This document shows positions 12,881-22,203 of a DNA stretch of 37,230 nt, in pieces (the first letter of the stretch is position 1; every line of letters begins with the position of its first letter). The notes under the pieces are model-generated. The model was not told the DNA's origin. It made no database searches and worked only from the letters and a program-made list of their open reading frames with translations. Made by a program: the position numbers and the translations under genes. Source of the DNA: a virus; IMG/VR virus record IMGVR_UViG_3300023184_000296, positions 1 through 37,230 of that record. One strand, written 5' to 3'.

Positions 12881-14753
12881 ACAACTTAATATAACGAACC
12901 TACCTTCGTCGCGCGTCGAGTTTATCGACCCTCGCACGGGGTTGATGTCGCGTGAATGGTACCGGTTCTTTTTAAACCTGTTTACCTTGACCGGCGGCGG
13001 CAATAACCAGACATCTTTGGATGACCTGCAACTTGCACCGCCGTTTGTGCCATCTAGCGGCGGTACAGGTACGGTTACTTCGGTTGATGTGTCTGGCGGC
13101 ACCACAGGCTTGACCACTTCTGGTGGCCCAATTACCACCAGCGGCACAATTACTTTTGCTGGTACGTTGAATATTGCCAACGGCGGCACGGGTGCCACAA
13201 CAGCCGCAGGCGCTCCATTTGCGCTCAAAGGTGCCAACGCCGACATTACCAGTTTGGCGGGGCTTACTGGCCCTATCAGCAGCCCAACCTATGTGCAATT
13301 TGGCAGTGGGTCAGGCACTACATTAGCCGCTGGCCGCATGTGGTACGACAACTCCACGGGTTCGCTTAACTTTGGTATGGGTGGTGGCAACATTACCCAG
13401 CAAGTTGGTGAAGAGCTATTTATTTACGGCAAAGCCTCTGCGGCAATTACAGACTCCCCGCTTCAAATTGTTTACCATACCGGCACGGTAGGCGCTAGCG
13501 GCGTTATTACGTTTGCCCCTACGATTGCGGGCATTACAAACGCAAACGACATTGTTGGCGTAGCTACTGAAAATTTGGCGCTTAATGATTTTGGACGAGT
13601 CACAACTTATGGTCTAGTACGTGGTATTACAACCAACGGCACTGCTTTTGGTCAAACTTGGGCTGATGATGACGTAATCTGGTACGACCCAGTAACTGGC
13701 AACCCTACTAACGTTGAGCCTGTTGCGCCTAACATTAAGATGCAAATTGGCCTTGTGGTTAGCGCAGGCTCTGGTGGTTCTGGCTCGTTTCAAGTAGCCT
13801 TGCAGCGTGGGTCTACGCTTGGCGGCACTGACTCTAATGTGCAGTTTGGCACTTTGGCCAACAACAACCTGATTGCCTACGACAGCACGTTAGGCTATTG
13901 GAAAAACGTCACCGCGACCACTTTGGGCTTAGGTACGGTTACTTCGGTGGCCGCATCTGTGCCGTCGTTTCTATCAGTTACCGGCTCACCTATCACAACT
14001 TCAGGTACTTTAGCCATTTCCTACTCAGGGACGGCTTTGCCGGTGGCTAACGGCGGTACAGGCACGGCCACACCCGCGCTGGTTGCAGGCACCAATGTGA
14101 CCATTTCAGGCACTTGGCCAAATCAAACAATCAACTCAAGCAACCCAGGCGGCACGGTCACTTCGGTCGCTGCTACGGTGCCTTCATTCTTGTCTGTCAC
14201 CGGCTCACCAATTACTTCATCTGGCACCTTGGCCATCACCTACTCAGGAACGGCGCTGCCTATTCTTAATGGCGGTACAGGTCAAACTACTGCCACCGCA
14301 GCATTTAATGCCTTGTCGCCCATCACAACCGCAGGCGACTTGATCCTTGGAAACGGCACCAACAGCGCCACAAGGCTGGCCATTGGGCTAAATAACTACG
14401 TTCTGACATCCAACGGCACCACGGCGACATGGGCAGCGGCCAGCGGCAGCGGGGCGACGATCAGCAATGACGTAGCCACATCAACCAACATCTATCCCTT
14501 GCTTGCTGCGGCTACGTCAGGTGCTTTGGCCACGGCGTACACCAGCAATGCCAACCTGTTGTACAAGCCGTCTACAGGTGAATTCTTGGCCCAGCAATTT
14601 AACGCAGGGAATGGAATTTACGTCAACAGCAAGACGGTTGCAACAAGTTACACTATAGCCACTGGAAATTCAGGCATGTCGGCTGGGCCGATCACCATCG
14701 CCAGCGGCAAGTCAGTGACTGTTTCGTCCGGCTCCCGTTGGGTAATTCTGTAA
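12873..14753 (+). CDS. Tail fibre-type protein with NGGTG repeats (626 aa)
   Basis: The N-terminus (residues about 1-55, with SREWYRFFLNLFTLTGG) is a common phage adaptor that joins fibres to the tail. The rest is beta-rich with imperfect repeats of GTVTSV...SGTL...NGGTG, starting near residues 63, 354 and 427. Such repeats build trimeric fibre shafts. The last 45 residues share a module with the protein at 19552-20301. The P22 needle gene gp26 normally sits here and is absent, so this fibre may replace it. Starts within the end of the gp10-like gene. Confidence 0.8.
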   Translation: MPEQLNITNLPSSRVEFIDPRTGLMSREWYRFFLNLFTLTGGGNNQTSLDDLQLAPPFVPSSGGTGTVTSVDVSGGTTGLTTSGGPITTSGTITFAGTLNIANGGTGATTAAGAPFALKGANADITSLAGLTGPISSPTYVQFGSGSGTTLAAGRMWYDNSTGSLNFGMGGGNITQQVGEELFIYGKASAAITDSPLQIVYHTGTVGASGVITFAPTIAGITNANDIVGVATENLALNDFGRVTTYGLVRGITTNGTAFGQTWADDDVIWYDPVTGNPTNVEPVAPNIKMQIGLVVSAGSGGSGSFQVALQRGSTLGGTDSNVQFGTLANNNLIAYDSTLGYWKNVTATTLGLGTVTSVAASVPSFLSVTGSPITTSGTLAISYSGTALPVANGGTGTATPALVAGTNVTISGTWPNQTINSSNPGGTVTSVAATVPSFLSVTGSPITSSGTLAITYSGTALPILNGGTGQTTATAAFNALSPITTAGDLILGNGTNSATRLAIGLNNYVLTSNGTTATWAAASGSGATISNDVATSTNIYPLLAAATSGALATAYTSNANLLYKPSTGEFLAQQFNAGNGIYVNSKTVATSYTIATGNSGMSAGPITIASGKSVTVSSGSRWVIL

Positions 14754-14765
14754 AAAGGTGCTTCA

Positions 14766-15101
14766 ATGACTGTAACCGCCAAGAATCTAGTTCCAGCCAA
14801 GACGGTCGAGGCCACGCAGACCACGCAATATATTGCCAATGGTGTGACCACGATCATTGACAAATTCACAGCCACCAATTACAGCGGTTCTGCGGCCACC
14901 ATCAGCGTCAACTTGATCACCGCCACGGGCACCGCCAGCAACGACAACTTGATTGTCAAAGCCAAATCCTTGGCCGCGTCTGAAACGTACATTTTTCCTG
15001 AGCTTGTTGGCCACATCTTGCCATCTGGCGGTTTTATTTCGACAATCGCAGGCACAGCCAGCGCCATCAACATGCGCGTCAGCGGAAGGGAAATCTCGTG
15101 A
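14766..15101 (+). CDS. Hypothetical virion-associated protein (111 aa)
   Basis: Begins MTVTAKNLVPAKTVEATQTT; beta-rich, Thr/Ala/Ser-rich with FTATNYSGSAATISVNLITA, consistent with an immunoglobulin-like or small jelly-roll surface protein. AAGG precedes the ATG and the stop overlaps the next start as GTGA. Proteins with this sequence style are common next to phage fibre genes and may be accessory parts of the fibre. No enzymatic motif. Confidence 0.6.
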   Translation: MTVTAKNLVPAKTVEATQTTQYIANGVTTIIDKFTATNYSGSAATISVNLITATGTASNDNLIVKAKSLAASETYIFPELVGHILPSGGFISTIAGTASAINMRVSGREIS

Positions 15102-15532
15102 ACGATGTAATAGCTTCTGATTTAATGCAGGGTAAAGTCCAAGCGTTGCAAGATGCTTTGATGGCTTTTGAGCCTTATCAACCTGAAACTGAACATGTGT
15201 TCCACGGCGGTATGTACTGCCGTAAAGTCTTTCGCCATGCTGGCGTTTTAGTGGTTGGTAAGGTTCACAAAAAAGAACATTTTTATTTGATAGTGTCGGG
15301 CACAGTAGCAATCACTACCGACGATGGGGTGCAGCGTGTAACAGGGCCACATTTGCTGTGCAGTAAGCCTGGCACCAAACGCGCGGTGTACGCGGAGACA
15401 GATGCGCTGTGCATGACGTTTCACAGAACTGAATCTACAGATGTAGAAGCAGCAGAAGAAGAACTTGTTGAAGATGAGCCTAACAGTATGTATGGCATCG
15501 GCAACCAAGTAAAAGTTAAGGAGCTAACATGA
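15098..15532 (+). CDS. Cupin-like small protein (144 aa)
   Basis: GTG start overlapping the previous stop. The central part (residues about 45-110) reads as a single-domain cupin: HGGMYCRKVFRHAGVLVVGK, then KKEHFYLIVSGTVAITTDDG, then GTKRAVYAETDALCMTFHR. Cupins bind metal and small ligands; the metal-site pattern here (H..., E-H, H) is incomplete. The C-terminal 30 residues are acidic. It lies between fibre and ejection genes, an odd place for an enzyme. A structural or ligand-binding role in the tail is possible. Confidence 0.7.
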   Translation: MNDVIASDLMQGKVQALQDALMAFEPYQPETEHVFHGGMYCRKVFRHAGVLVVGKVHKKEHFYLIVSGTVAITTDDGVQRVTGPHLLCSKPGTKRAVYAETDALCMTFHRTESTDVEAAEEELVEDEPNSMYGIGNQVKVKELT

Positions 15533-16239
15533 CTTTTTGGGTCGCAGGAGCTGTAGTAGGCAGTTCAATCATAGGCGCAAACGCCGCAAATAGGTCTGCT
15601 AGCGCAATGGCGGGCGCGTCTGACCGCGCTGCGGATTTGCAATACGAACAATACCAAGACACCGTTAGACGTCAAAAACCGTTTTATGATGTAGGCGTTA
15701 ATGCGTTGCCGGAATTGGTTGAAGCGTCAAAATACAAACCGTTTGGTATGGATCAGTTTCAAGCCGATCCAGGTTACGCATTTCGATTAAGCGAAGGCAC
15801 AAAAGCCTTGGAGCGATCCGCTGCGGCCCGTGGTGGTTTGCTGTCTGGCGGCACTGGCAAGGCGCTTACGCGATTTGGCCAAGAAATGGGCTCGCAAGAG
15901 TACACCAACGCATTCAATCGCTATCAGGCCGAGCGTACCGCTCGTCTGCAACCTTTACAATCATTGACAGGTATGGGTCAAAGTACAGGCCAACAAGTTA
16001 GCCAAGCGGGGCAAAGTATGGCTTCAAATGTTGGTGAAGCTATTGGCAGCGGCGCGGCTGCACGGGCGTCTGGCTATGTAGGCGGCGCAAATGCGCTAAC
16101 CGGCGGTTTAAATACTTACTTGAATTATTCAAATAGCCAAAATATGTTGGGTGCATTAAGAGGTGGTGGAAACGGTATTCCATTAGGCCCAACCGGCTCA
16201 TACCCGACTAATGCCTCTGGCGCTGTTCCATTATATTAA
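15529..16239 (+). CDS. Ejection / internal virion protein, P22 gp7-like by place and size (236 aa)
   Basis: Starts MTFWVAGAVVGSSIIGANAA, a Gly/Ala-rich membrane-like N-terminus, then FQADPGYAFRLSEGTKALER and SAAARGGLLSGGTGKALTRF, a phrase widespread in phage DNA-transfer proteins. P22 gp7 is 229 aa and heads the gp7-gp20-gp16 set; the three lengths here match closely. These proteins leave the head with DNA and form a channel through the cell envelope. Good AAGGAG before the ATG. Confidence 0.82.
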   Translation: MTFWVAGAVVGSSIIGANAANRSASAMAGASDRAADLQYEQYQDTVRRQKPFYDVGVNALPELVEASKYKPFGMDQFQADPGYAFRLSEGTKALERSAAARGGLLSGGTGKALTRFGQEMGSQEYTNAFNRYQAERTARLQPLQSLTGMGQSTGQQVSQAGQSMASNVGEAIGSGAAARASGYVGGANALTGGLNTYLNYSNSQNMLGALRGGGNGIPLGPTGSYPTNASGAVPLY

Positions 16240-16249
16240 GGACTAAACC

Positions 16250-17674
16250 ATGCCTATTGACCCTAGAATTTCACTTGGCGTTCAATCACTTCAGTTGGCT
16301 GATCCGTTGGCGCAGTACGGCCAAATTGCGAATATCCAAAATGCGCGAAATCAAAATGCGTTGGCGCAGTATCAGTTGTCTACTGCTCAACGTGAGCAAG
16401 AGTCGGTAAATGCTTTGAACGAAGCGTATGCAAAAGCGTATGACGTTAGAACAGGCAAGATAGACCGCAATCTTCTACGCGAATCTTTGGCTAGAGGCGG
16501 TTTTGGGTCTAAGTTGCCTGGGATTGAAAAAACGCTTACCGAAGCCGATAAAGAAGCGGCGCTGCTTCAAGAAGTGCAAGGCAAAGTAGCGGCGCAACCA
16601 ACAGCATTGGCCAAACAACAATCTGACTTGCTTGATGCAAAACTAAAACAATCCCGCGCGTTTTTAGATACGCTTGACCCCGCCGATCCAAACGCGCCTG
16701 CAAAGTATTTGCAATGGCATGAAGCTAACCATACAGACCCAATTATTGGCCCTGCGTTAAAAGCGCGAGGCGTGACCGCAGATCAATCGCGCGCTCAAAT
16801 TGAAGCCGCACTTGCACGAGGCCCACAAGCCTTTGCTGATCTAATCAACGGTTCCAAACTTGGCACTGAAAAGTTTATGGAGTTAAACAAGCCAAATACA
16901 ACTACGATTAATCAAGGTGGTCAAACGCAAGTGCTTCAAACCCCTGGACTTGGTGGTACGCCCGTATCTAAGGGGATATACGCCGATGTGCCGTTGCCGC
17001 CGCTTGTGGAAGCACAAAAATCACGAATTGCTAAAGCTGGCGCGTCAAATATTACGATGTCCACCGAAAAAGCGTATGGCAGCCAACTTGCGGGTAAAGT
17101 AGCTGACGCTGACATTGCTAAATTAACTACCGCAGAAAAAGCGCCGGAAATGGCTGCAAACGCTGACCGCGTACTTGATTTGCTTAAGCAAGGCAACGTA
17201 TTTACAGGCTCTGCTGCCGATATTAAACTTAATATCGCCAGAGGTTTAAATATTCTTGGCGCAAGCAACGACGAAAAAATTGCAAACACTGAATTGTTAG
17301 TTTCTGGTTTAGCAAAGAACACTTTGGGCGCGGTTAAATCGTCAGGTTTAGGTACAGGTCAAGGATTTACAGATAAAGACTTGTCGTTTTTGCAAGATGC
17401 TGAAGGTGGCCGCATCACGCTTAACGCGCAAACTTTGGAGAGATTGGCTAGATTGTCTCGCAAAGCCGCAGAAGGCAGTGCTGAAGCATGGAATAAACGA
17501 TCCAAACAAATTCCCAAAACGGCAACCGAAGGCACGGGCCTTTCTACTGAGCCAATTAACGTGCCTAAACGTGTAGAAGCCGCGCCAGCGTTAACTGCGG
17601 TTAACCCAAAAACAGGTGAACGCATACAGTCTCTTGATGGTGGCAACACTTGGAAACCAGTAGGAGGTAAATAA
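16250..17674 (+). CDS. Ejection / internal virion protein, gp20-like by place and size (474 aa)
   Basis: A long mostly helical protein: the N-terminal region is Gln/Asn/Ala-rich (NIQNARNQNALAQYQLSTAQ), as usual for internal proteins that are threaded through the portal. Residues about 225-250 carry TINQGGQTQVLQTPG. The centre has ITLNAQTLERLARLSRKAAE. The length equals P22 gp20 (471 aa) within three residues. It is followed by a gene coupled with TAATG. Function is inferred from order and composition rather than from a catalytic motif. Confidence 0.72.
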   Translation: MPIDPRISLGVQSLQLADPLAQYGQIANIQNARNQNALAQYQLSTAQREQESVNALNEAYAKAYDVRTGKIDRNLLRESLARGGFGSKLPGIEKTLTEADKEAALLQEVQGKVAAQPTALAKQQSDLLDAKLKQSRAFLDTLDPADPNAPAKYLQWHEANHTDPIIGPALKARGVTADQSRAQIEAALARGPQAFADLINGSKLGTEKFMELNKPNTTTINQGGQTQVLQTPGLGGTPVSKGIYADVPLPPLVEAQKSRIAKAGASNITMSTEKAYGSQLAGKVADADIAKLTTAEKAPEMAANADRVLDLLKQGNVFTGSAADIKLNIARGLNILGASNDEKIANTELLVSGLAKNTLGAVKSSGLGTGQGFTDKDLSFLQDAEGGRITLNAQTLERLARLSRKAAEGSAEAWNKRSKQIPKTATEGTGLSTEPINVPKRVEAAPALTAVNPKTGERIQSLDGGNTWKPVGGK

Positions 17675-19533
17675 TGGCTTTACCCGCTGGATTTGAACTT
17701 GAACAAGCCGCACCGCAGCAGCCGCCTGCGGGCATGAAGTTGCCGCTAGGTTTTGAAATGGAAACCAGTAGCGGCATCCCTAAACAACGCAGATCGTTTT
17801 CCGATGTACCTAGCGAAGCCTTAGCTAATCTTCCGTCAAGCGCGTCCAGTTTTTACAAAGGTTTGGTAACCGCAATTACAAACCCTGTGCAAACAGTGTC
17901 GGGCGTGTTGGATGTTGGGGCTGGCGCGTTGCAAAAATTGTTACCTAAAGATTTGGTAGATATGGTCAACCAAATTGACAACAACCCTGAAGCAGCTAAA
18001 CGTGCTGTTGATGCGGCTAATGCTGTTGGTGGCATGTTCAAAGACCGCTATGGAAGTGTTGAAGCGTTAAAGAACACTTTGGCGACTGACCCTGTGGGCG
18101 CAGCAGCCGATTTATCTACGCTGTTCACCGGCGGCGCATCAGCAACGGCGCGTGTAGCGCCCGCCGTATCAAAAGTAATGGGCACAGTTGGCAAGTACAC
18201 CAATCCATTGGCACCTGTCACTGCGGCAGTTGGATATGGAACAGCGTTGGGTGCTAAAGGCGCAGGAAATGTGATTGACGCAATCACCGGTGATCGTGCG
18301 GCAAACCGCGCGGGTACTATTGTTCGCAACGCGCTAACCGAAGAAGGCAGAACGCCGCAAAATTTAGCTGCGGCGCAAAATGCCTTGGCCAACGCGCAAC
18401 CTAACATGACAGTACGGCAGGCTTTGGCTGATGTGACATCACCACAAGTTCAATATCTTGGCGAAACTGTTCAAGCTAAGACTGCACCTGGACGCGCTTT
18501 GTCTGTGCAACAAGCTCAAGAAGCCGACCGTTTGGCACGTCTGCAAGCTGTTACGCCAAGTTTAAAATCCGCTGAAGCTATGCGGGGCAACGTAAGCGGC
18601 CCGTTGTACGCCGCAGCTACGCAACCCACTACAGCAGTAAACGTGTTGCCGTTGACGCAACAAATTGACGGTTTGCTCGCCGCAAACCCAGGCAACGCCA
18701 AACTGGTGTCTGCATTGAACCAAGTCAAAACTGGTTTAGAAGCAAGCACAAATGCTCAACAAGTTTCTTCGGTATTGGACAACCTTAAAGATTTGATTTC
18801 CAATAAAGACAACAAGTTTATTGTCAAGAATCTGACCAATGTTAAAAGCACGATTGAACAAGCGTTACCTGGATACCAACAGGCGCAGCAAGTCTTTGCC
18901 GCCGCGTCACCACCAGTTAACCAAGCCAAAGTCTTGAACGCTATGACAAACGTGCTTGAGCAACCGCTGGGCGTTGGTGAACGTGCGGGGCCGTTTATGA
19001 ACGCATTGGGTCGTGGTGAGTCGGCGCTACTCAAAAAAGCGACTGGCGAAGCGCGATACTCTGATTTAAGCCAAGTGTTGTCTCCGCAACAAATGAATGT
19101 CGTTAAAGGCGTTGAGTCTGAATTGAAACGCAATGCTGAAGTTGTCAGTCAGACGCAAAAAGGCGCGGATGCCATGAAGATAATCATGGACGCTAACCAA
19201 TCCAAGTTCCGCTTGCCAAGTTTTCTGGATGTTAAAGTAACTTTGACAAACCAAGTGCTTGATATTCTTAAAGGCAAGATGAGCACCAATGTACTGAAAG
19301 AATTGGAAAAAGGATTTGCGTCTGCGGATAACTTTAAAGACCTTTTAGGTAAAGTCCCCGCATCGCAACGAATTGATGTTCTCAAAGCGCTTGGCCAAGC
19401 CCAAAGTGAGTTAAGCCCCACCAAACTTAACATCATTACGCAAACTCAAAATGCGTTGGCCCCCACGCAAGAAAATCAAAACGCTTTGAGTGAGCCTTTA
19501 AAAGTTGAAATTAGAGGTTTCAATCGTGAATAA
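17674..19533 (+). CDS. Ejection / internal virion protein, gp16-like by place and size (619 aa)
   Basis: The last of the three ejection proteins (P22 gp16 is 609 aa). It begins with two short MALPAGFELEQ / LPLGFEME repeats, then a Gly/Ala-rich amphipathic region (residues about 65-220) able to touch membranes, and a long helical C-terminus with many Gln and Ala. A consensus GGAGGT precedes its ATG, and the start overlaps the previous stop. No lysozyme or transglycosylase motif was noticed, unlike many internal virion proteins. Confidence 0.72.
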   Translation: MALPAGFELEQAAPQQPPAGMKLPLGFEMETSSGIPKQRRSFSDVPSEALANLPSSASSFYKGLVTAITNPVQTVSGVLDVGAGALQKLLPKDLVDMVNQIDNNPEAAKRAVDAANAVGGMFKDRYGSVEALKNTLATDPVGAAADLSTLFTGGASATARVAPAVSKVMGTVGKYTNPLAPVTAAVGYGTALGAKGAGNVIDAITGDRAANRAGTIVRNALTEEGRTPQNLAAAQNALANAQPNMTVRQALADVTSPQVQYLGETVQAKTAPGRALSVQQAQEADRLARLQAVTPSLKSAEAMRGNVSGPLYAAATQPTTAVNVLPLTQQIDGLLAANPGNAKLVSALNQVKTGLEASTNAQQVSSVLDNLKDLISNKDNKFIVKNLTNVKSTIEQALPGYQQAQQVFAAASPPVNQAKVLNAMTNVLEQPLGVGERAGPFMNALGRGESALLKKATGEARYSDLSQVLSPQQMNVVKGVESELKRNAEVVSQTQKGADAMKIIMDANQSKFRLPSFLDVKVTLTNQVLDILKGKMSTNVLKELEKGFASADNFKDLLGKVPASQRIDVLKALGQAQSELSPTKLNIITQTQNALAPTQENQNALSEPLKVEIRGFNRE

Positions 19534-19551
19534 CAAACTTGAGGTAAACAC

Positions 19552-20301
19552 ATGGCTGGTTTAACCCCCTCCCCCAAACAACAGATTTTCGGAACGGATG
19601 GCCTGCCTCTCGTCGGCGGCAAAATCTACACCTACGCAGGCGGTACTTCAACGCCTATCGCCACCTACACCGACTCGACTGCGACCACGGCCAACACCAA
19701 TCCAATCATCTTGGACTCGTATGGCCAAGCCAATATCTGGTTGGTCAACACCACCAGTTACAAGTTTGTGGTCAAGACTGCTACGGACGTGCTGCTTTAC
19801 ACCGTAGACAACATTTCCATTCCGTTGGACGTGCTTGGCCTTGCCTCACCCCCACCGATTGGCAATACCACACCCAACACCGGCGCGTTCACCACGCTGT
19901 CGGCCAGCGGTGCCGTAGCGTTTGCTACTACCTTGGGCGTGACGGGTGCGGTGACCTTGGGCAGCACCTTGACAGTAGCTGGCCAACTGACGTTGAACAA
20001 CACGGGTGCAGCCAAACTGAGCGTGGGCACCACCGTCCAACGCCCCACAGCCGTTACCGGCATGGTGCGCTACAACACCACCACCGGCAAGTTTGAAGGC
20101 TACGGCGCAACAGCGTGGGGAGCCTTGGGCGGCGGCGCAACTGGCGGCGGCGCTGACCAAGTGTTTGTGGAGAACGGCCAAACTGTGACGACAAGCTACA
20201 CTCTCAGCACTGGCTTTAATGCAATGTCCACCGGCCCGATCACGTTGGCCAGTAGCGTTGTGGTCACTGTCCCTACCGGCGCTCGCTGGGTTGTTCTGTA
20301 A
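19552..20301 (+). CDS. Tail fibre / tailspike-like protein with head-binding-like N-terminus (249 aa)
   Basis: Residues about 1-95 (PKQQIFGTDGLPLVGGKIYT, then PIATYTDSTATTANTNPIIL and DSYGQANIWL) match the P22 tailspike-type head-binding domain seen across podovirus fibres. The middle is a short shaft (VTLGSTLTVAGQLTLNNTG). The last 45 residues share the SYT...MS(T/A)GPIT...RWV(V/I)L module with the large fibre. It is short for a complete spike, so receptor binding may be shared with the following genes. Confidence 0.8.
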   Translation: MAGLTPSPKQQIFGTDGLPLVGGKIYTYAGGTSTPIATYTDSTATTANTNPIILDSYGQANIWLVNTTSYKFVVKTATDVLLYTVDNISIPLDVLGLASPPPIGNTTPNTGAFTTLSASGAVAFATTLGVTGAVTLGSTLTVAGQLTLNNTGAAKLSVGTTVQRPTAVTGMVRYNTTTGKFEGYGATAWGALGGGATGGGADQVFVENGQTVTTSYTLSTGFNAMSTGPITLASSVVVTVPTGARWVVL

Positions 20302-20310
20302 AGGAAATAT

Positions 20311-20889
20311 ATGTCATCAGTCGTTATCTCAGGAGACACCAGCGGGGCGGTAACAATATCAGCGCCTGCGGTGTCCGGCACAAACACGCTGACTTTGCAA
20401 GCCGCCACTGCGACAAGTGCTGTCAATACATTGGCAACAGCGGTTGCGTCAACATCTGGAACAAGCATTGACTTCACAAGTCTACCAAGCTGGATTAAAC
20501 GAATCACTGTAAATTTTGCTGGCGTAAGTACAAGTGGAACAAGCGTAATACTTATCCAATTAGGGGATTCTGGCGGTATTGAAAATACAGGATACACCGC
20601 AGCGTCTTACAACGATACAGGCGGCTCAAACTCTACTTCAAGTGCTGGTTTTTCTGCAAACCAAGCTAGTGTTGCTGCATCAGCTTATAACGGATCGATG
20701 ACAATAACAAGCCTGGGGTCAAATATTTTTGCTGAAACTGGAATTTTCTACAGATCAGGAACTGCTGGCATGGCGTATTGTGCTGGCACTAAAACACTTT
20801 CAGATACATTGACGCAAATACGCATTACAACAGTCAACGGCACAGACACATTCGATGCTGGCACTATCAACATTCTGTACGAAGGATAA
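20311..20889 (+). CDS. Tail-associated protein, paralogue A (192 aa)
   Basis: Beta-rich, Ser/Thr-rich protein. Its core TAVASTSGTSIDFTSLPSWI, KRITVNFAGVSTSGTS and the end TDTFDAGTINILYE recur in the product of 21509-22042, so the two arose by duplication. AAGGAAATAT precedes the ATG. Domains of this type (SGTSIDF-SLPS-W-KRIT) are frequent at the tips of phage fibres and are thought to be small jelly-roll or lectin-like modules. Receptor contact is inferred. Confidence 0.7.
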   Translation: MSSVVISGDTSGAVTISAPAVSGTNTLTLQAATATSAVNTLATAVASTSGTSIDFTSLPSWIKRITVNFAGVSTSGTSVILIQLGDSGGIENTGYTAASYNDTGGSNSTSSAGFSANQASVAASAYNGSMTITSLGSNIFAETGIFYRSGTAGMAYCAGTKTLSDTLTQIRITTVNGTDTFDAGTINILYEG

Positions 20890-20891
20890 TC

Positions 20892-21512
20892 ATGTCAATA
20901 CTTGCTTTAACTTCTAACACGCTATCAAGTCCTGCCGCCGCAGGGCAGATCGAATACACAAGCCCCATCTTTGCCGCTACACCTATTGGTACACAGCGAG
21001 GCATTGTTCCTACTCAACAATATTACAGATTGAATTCTGACTATGTTGGTTCAAACGTCAATACAGCGCAGTCTATCTTTGGTGTTGGTGTGACGCTATC
21101 AAGCAGCACTGTGTACGAAATTGAAATGGTAGTTGCGTTCAATAAATCTGCTGGCGCAACTTCACATACTTTTTCAATTGGTTTTGGTGGTACAGCGACC
21201 GTGAACAATATGATGTATGAAGCAGTAGCAACCTCTAATGCCACATCCTACGCAACTTCAACAGCATCATTTTTGCAAACACTTCAAACGGCTGCATCAC
21301 AACAAATTTTTGGCGCGGTAGCCAGTGCGACTTATTTCAACATGATTGTTGTAAAAGGCACAGTGTCAATCAACGCTGGCGGCACATTCATTCCGCAATA
21401 CACGCTGTCAGCCGCCCCAGGCGGGGCTTACTCAACAGCCGCTGGTAGCTACATCCGAATCAATCCGCTTTCCGCATCTGGCGCAGCGACTAACGTGGGG
21501 ACATGGGCATGA
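20892..21512 (+). CDS. Tail-associated protein (206 aa)
   Basis: Begins MSILALTSNTLSSPAAAGQI and carries EYTSPIFAATPIGTQRGIVP, then YRLNSDYVGSNVNTAQSIFG and VYEIEMVVAFNKSAGATSHT. It reads as a jelly-roll-like beta protein found beside fibre genes in many environmental phages. It lies between two paralogous tail proteins, starts two bases after the preceding stop, and its own stop overlaps the next start. A role at the fibre tip is probable but unproven. Confidence 0.68.
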   Translation: MSILALTSNTLSSPAAAGQIEYTSPIFAATPIGTQRGIVPTQQYYRLNSDYVGSNVNTAQSIFGVGVTLSSSTVYEIEMVVAFNKSAGATSHTFSIGFGGTATVNNMMYEAVATSNATSYATSTASFLQTLQTAASQQIFGAVASATYFNMIVVKGTVSINAGGTFIPQYTLSAAPGGAYSTAAGSYIRINPLSASGAATNVGTWA

Positions 21513-22042
21513 GTACAGTAATTGATGGATCAGCAAGCGTCACGATCAACTCTGGCGCAATTCTTGGCATTACTTCTGGCACTGCGGTTGCATCTACCAG
21601 CGGTACAAGCATTGACTTTACAAGTTTGCCAAGCTGGGTGAAGCGTATCACGGTGATGTTTAATGCTGTGTCTACTAACGGCACAAATATCCCTCAAATT
21701 CAAATAGGTTCTGGTAGCGTGGTTACAACAGGGTATAACTCTGTGGCAGGATATACATATTCTACTTCTACTGTCACCAGTTCAGCAACATCAGGATTTA
21801 TTTTAGTAGGCGCGGGATCAATTGCAGCTACTTTTAGTATGTTTGGAAGTTTTGTTTTAACTAATATTTCAGGAAATACATGGGTACAAGCTGGAATTTT
21901 ATCTAACACAGTTGGAACAGCAACTTCATCAGCATCTGCTGGTTCTCTTGCACTTAGTGGCACATTAGACCGCGTTCGCATTACTACGGTAGGTAGTACA
22001 GACACCTTTGACGCTGGTTCAATCAACATCCTTTACGAGTAA
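21509..22042 (+). CDS. Tail-associated protein, paralogue B (177 aa)
   Basis: The ATG at 21509 overlaps the previous stop as ATGA and has GGGG eight bases upstream, better than the in-frame ATG at 21503 with only two bases of spacing. The core ASTSGTSIDFTSLPSWVKRI and end TDTFDAGSINILYE match the product of 20311-20889; the middle differs strongly, as expected of a variable receptor-facing part. Local base use is more AT-rich than the neighbouring head genes, which may signal recent exchange. Confidence 0.7.
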   Translation: MSTVIDGSASVTINSGAILGITSGTAVASTSGTSIDFTSLPSWVKRITVMFNAVSTNGTNIPQIQIGSGSVVTTGYNSVAGYTYSTSTVTSSATSGFILVGAGSIAATFSMFGSFVLTNISGNTWVQAGILSNTVGTATSSASAGSLALSGTLDRVRITTVGSTDTFDAGSINILYE

Positions 22043-22047
22043 ACATC

Positions 22048-22203
22048 ATGACACACAGAATCGTAGTAAACGTAGAAACAGGCGTAGTCTCTCAAGTTGA
22101 GTACACCGCTGAAGAACAAGCTGCATACGATGCGGCTGTGGCTGCACAAGCAGCAGAGGCAGAGGCTGTGGTAGTAGTGCCGCCAACTGAGCCAGCAGCA
22201 TGA
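22048..22203 (+). CDS. Small fibre-region protein (51 aa)
   Basis: Starts MTHRIVVNVETGVVSQVEYT, followed by EEQAAYDAAVAAQAAEAEAV and a short Pro tail. Small proteins with a VNVETGE-like start and an E(E/Q)xAAYxAA helix regularly close phage fibre gene clusters; some act as fibre assembly helpers. Stop and next start overlap (ATGA at 22200-22203). It is under most length cut-offs but its coding text and coupling support it. Confidence 0.72.
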   Translation: MTHRIVVNVETGVVSQVEYTAEEQAAYDAAVAAQAAEAEAVVVVPPTEPAA

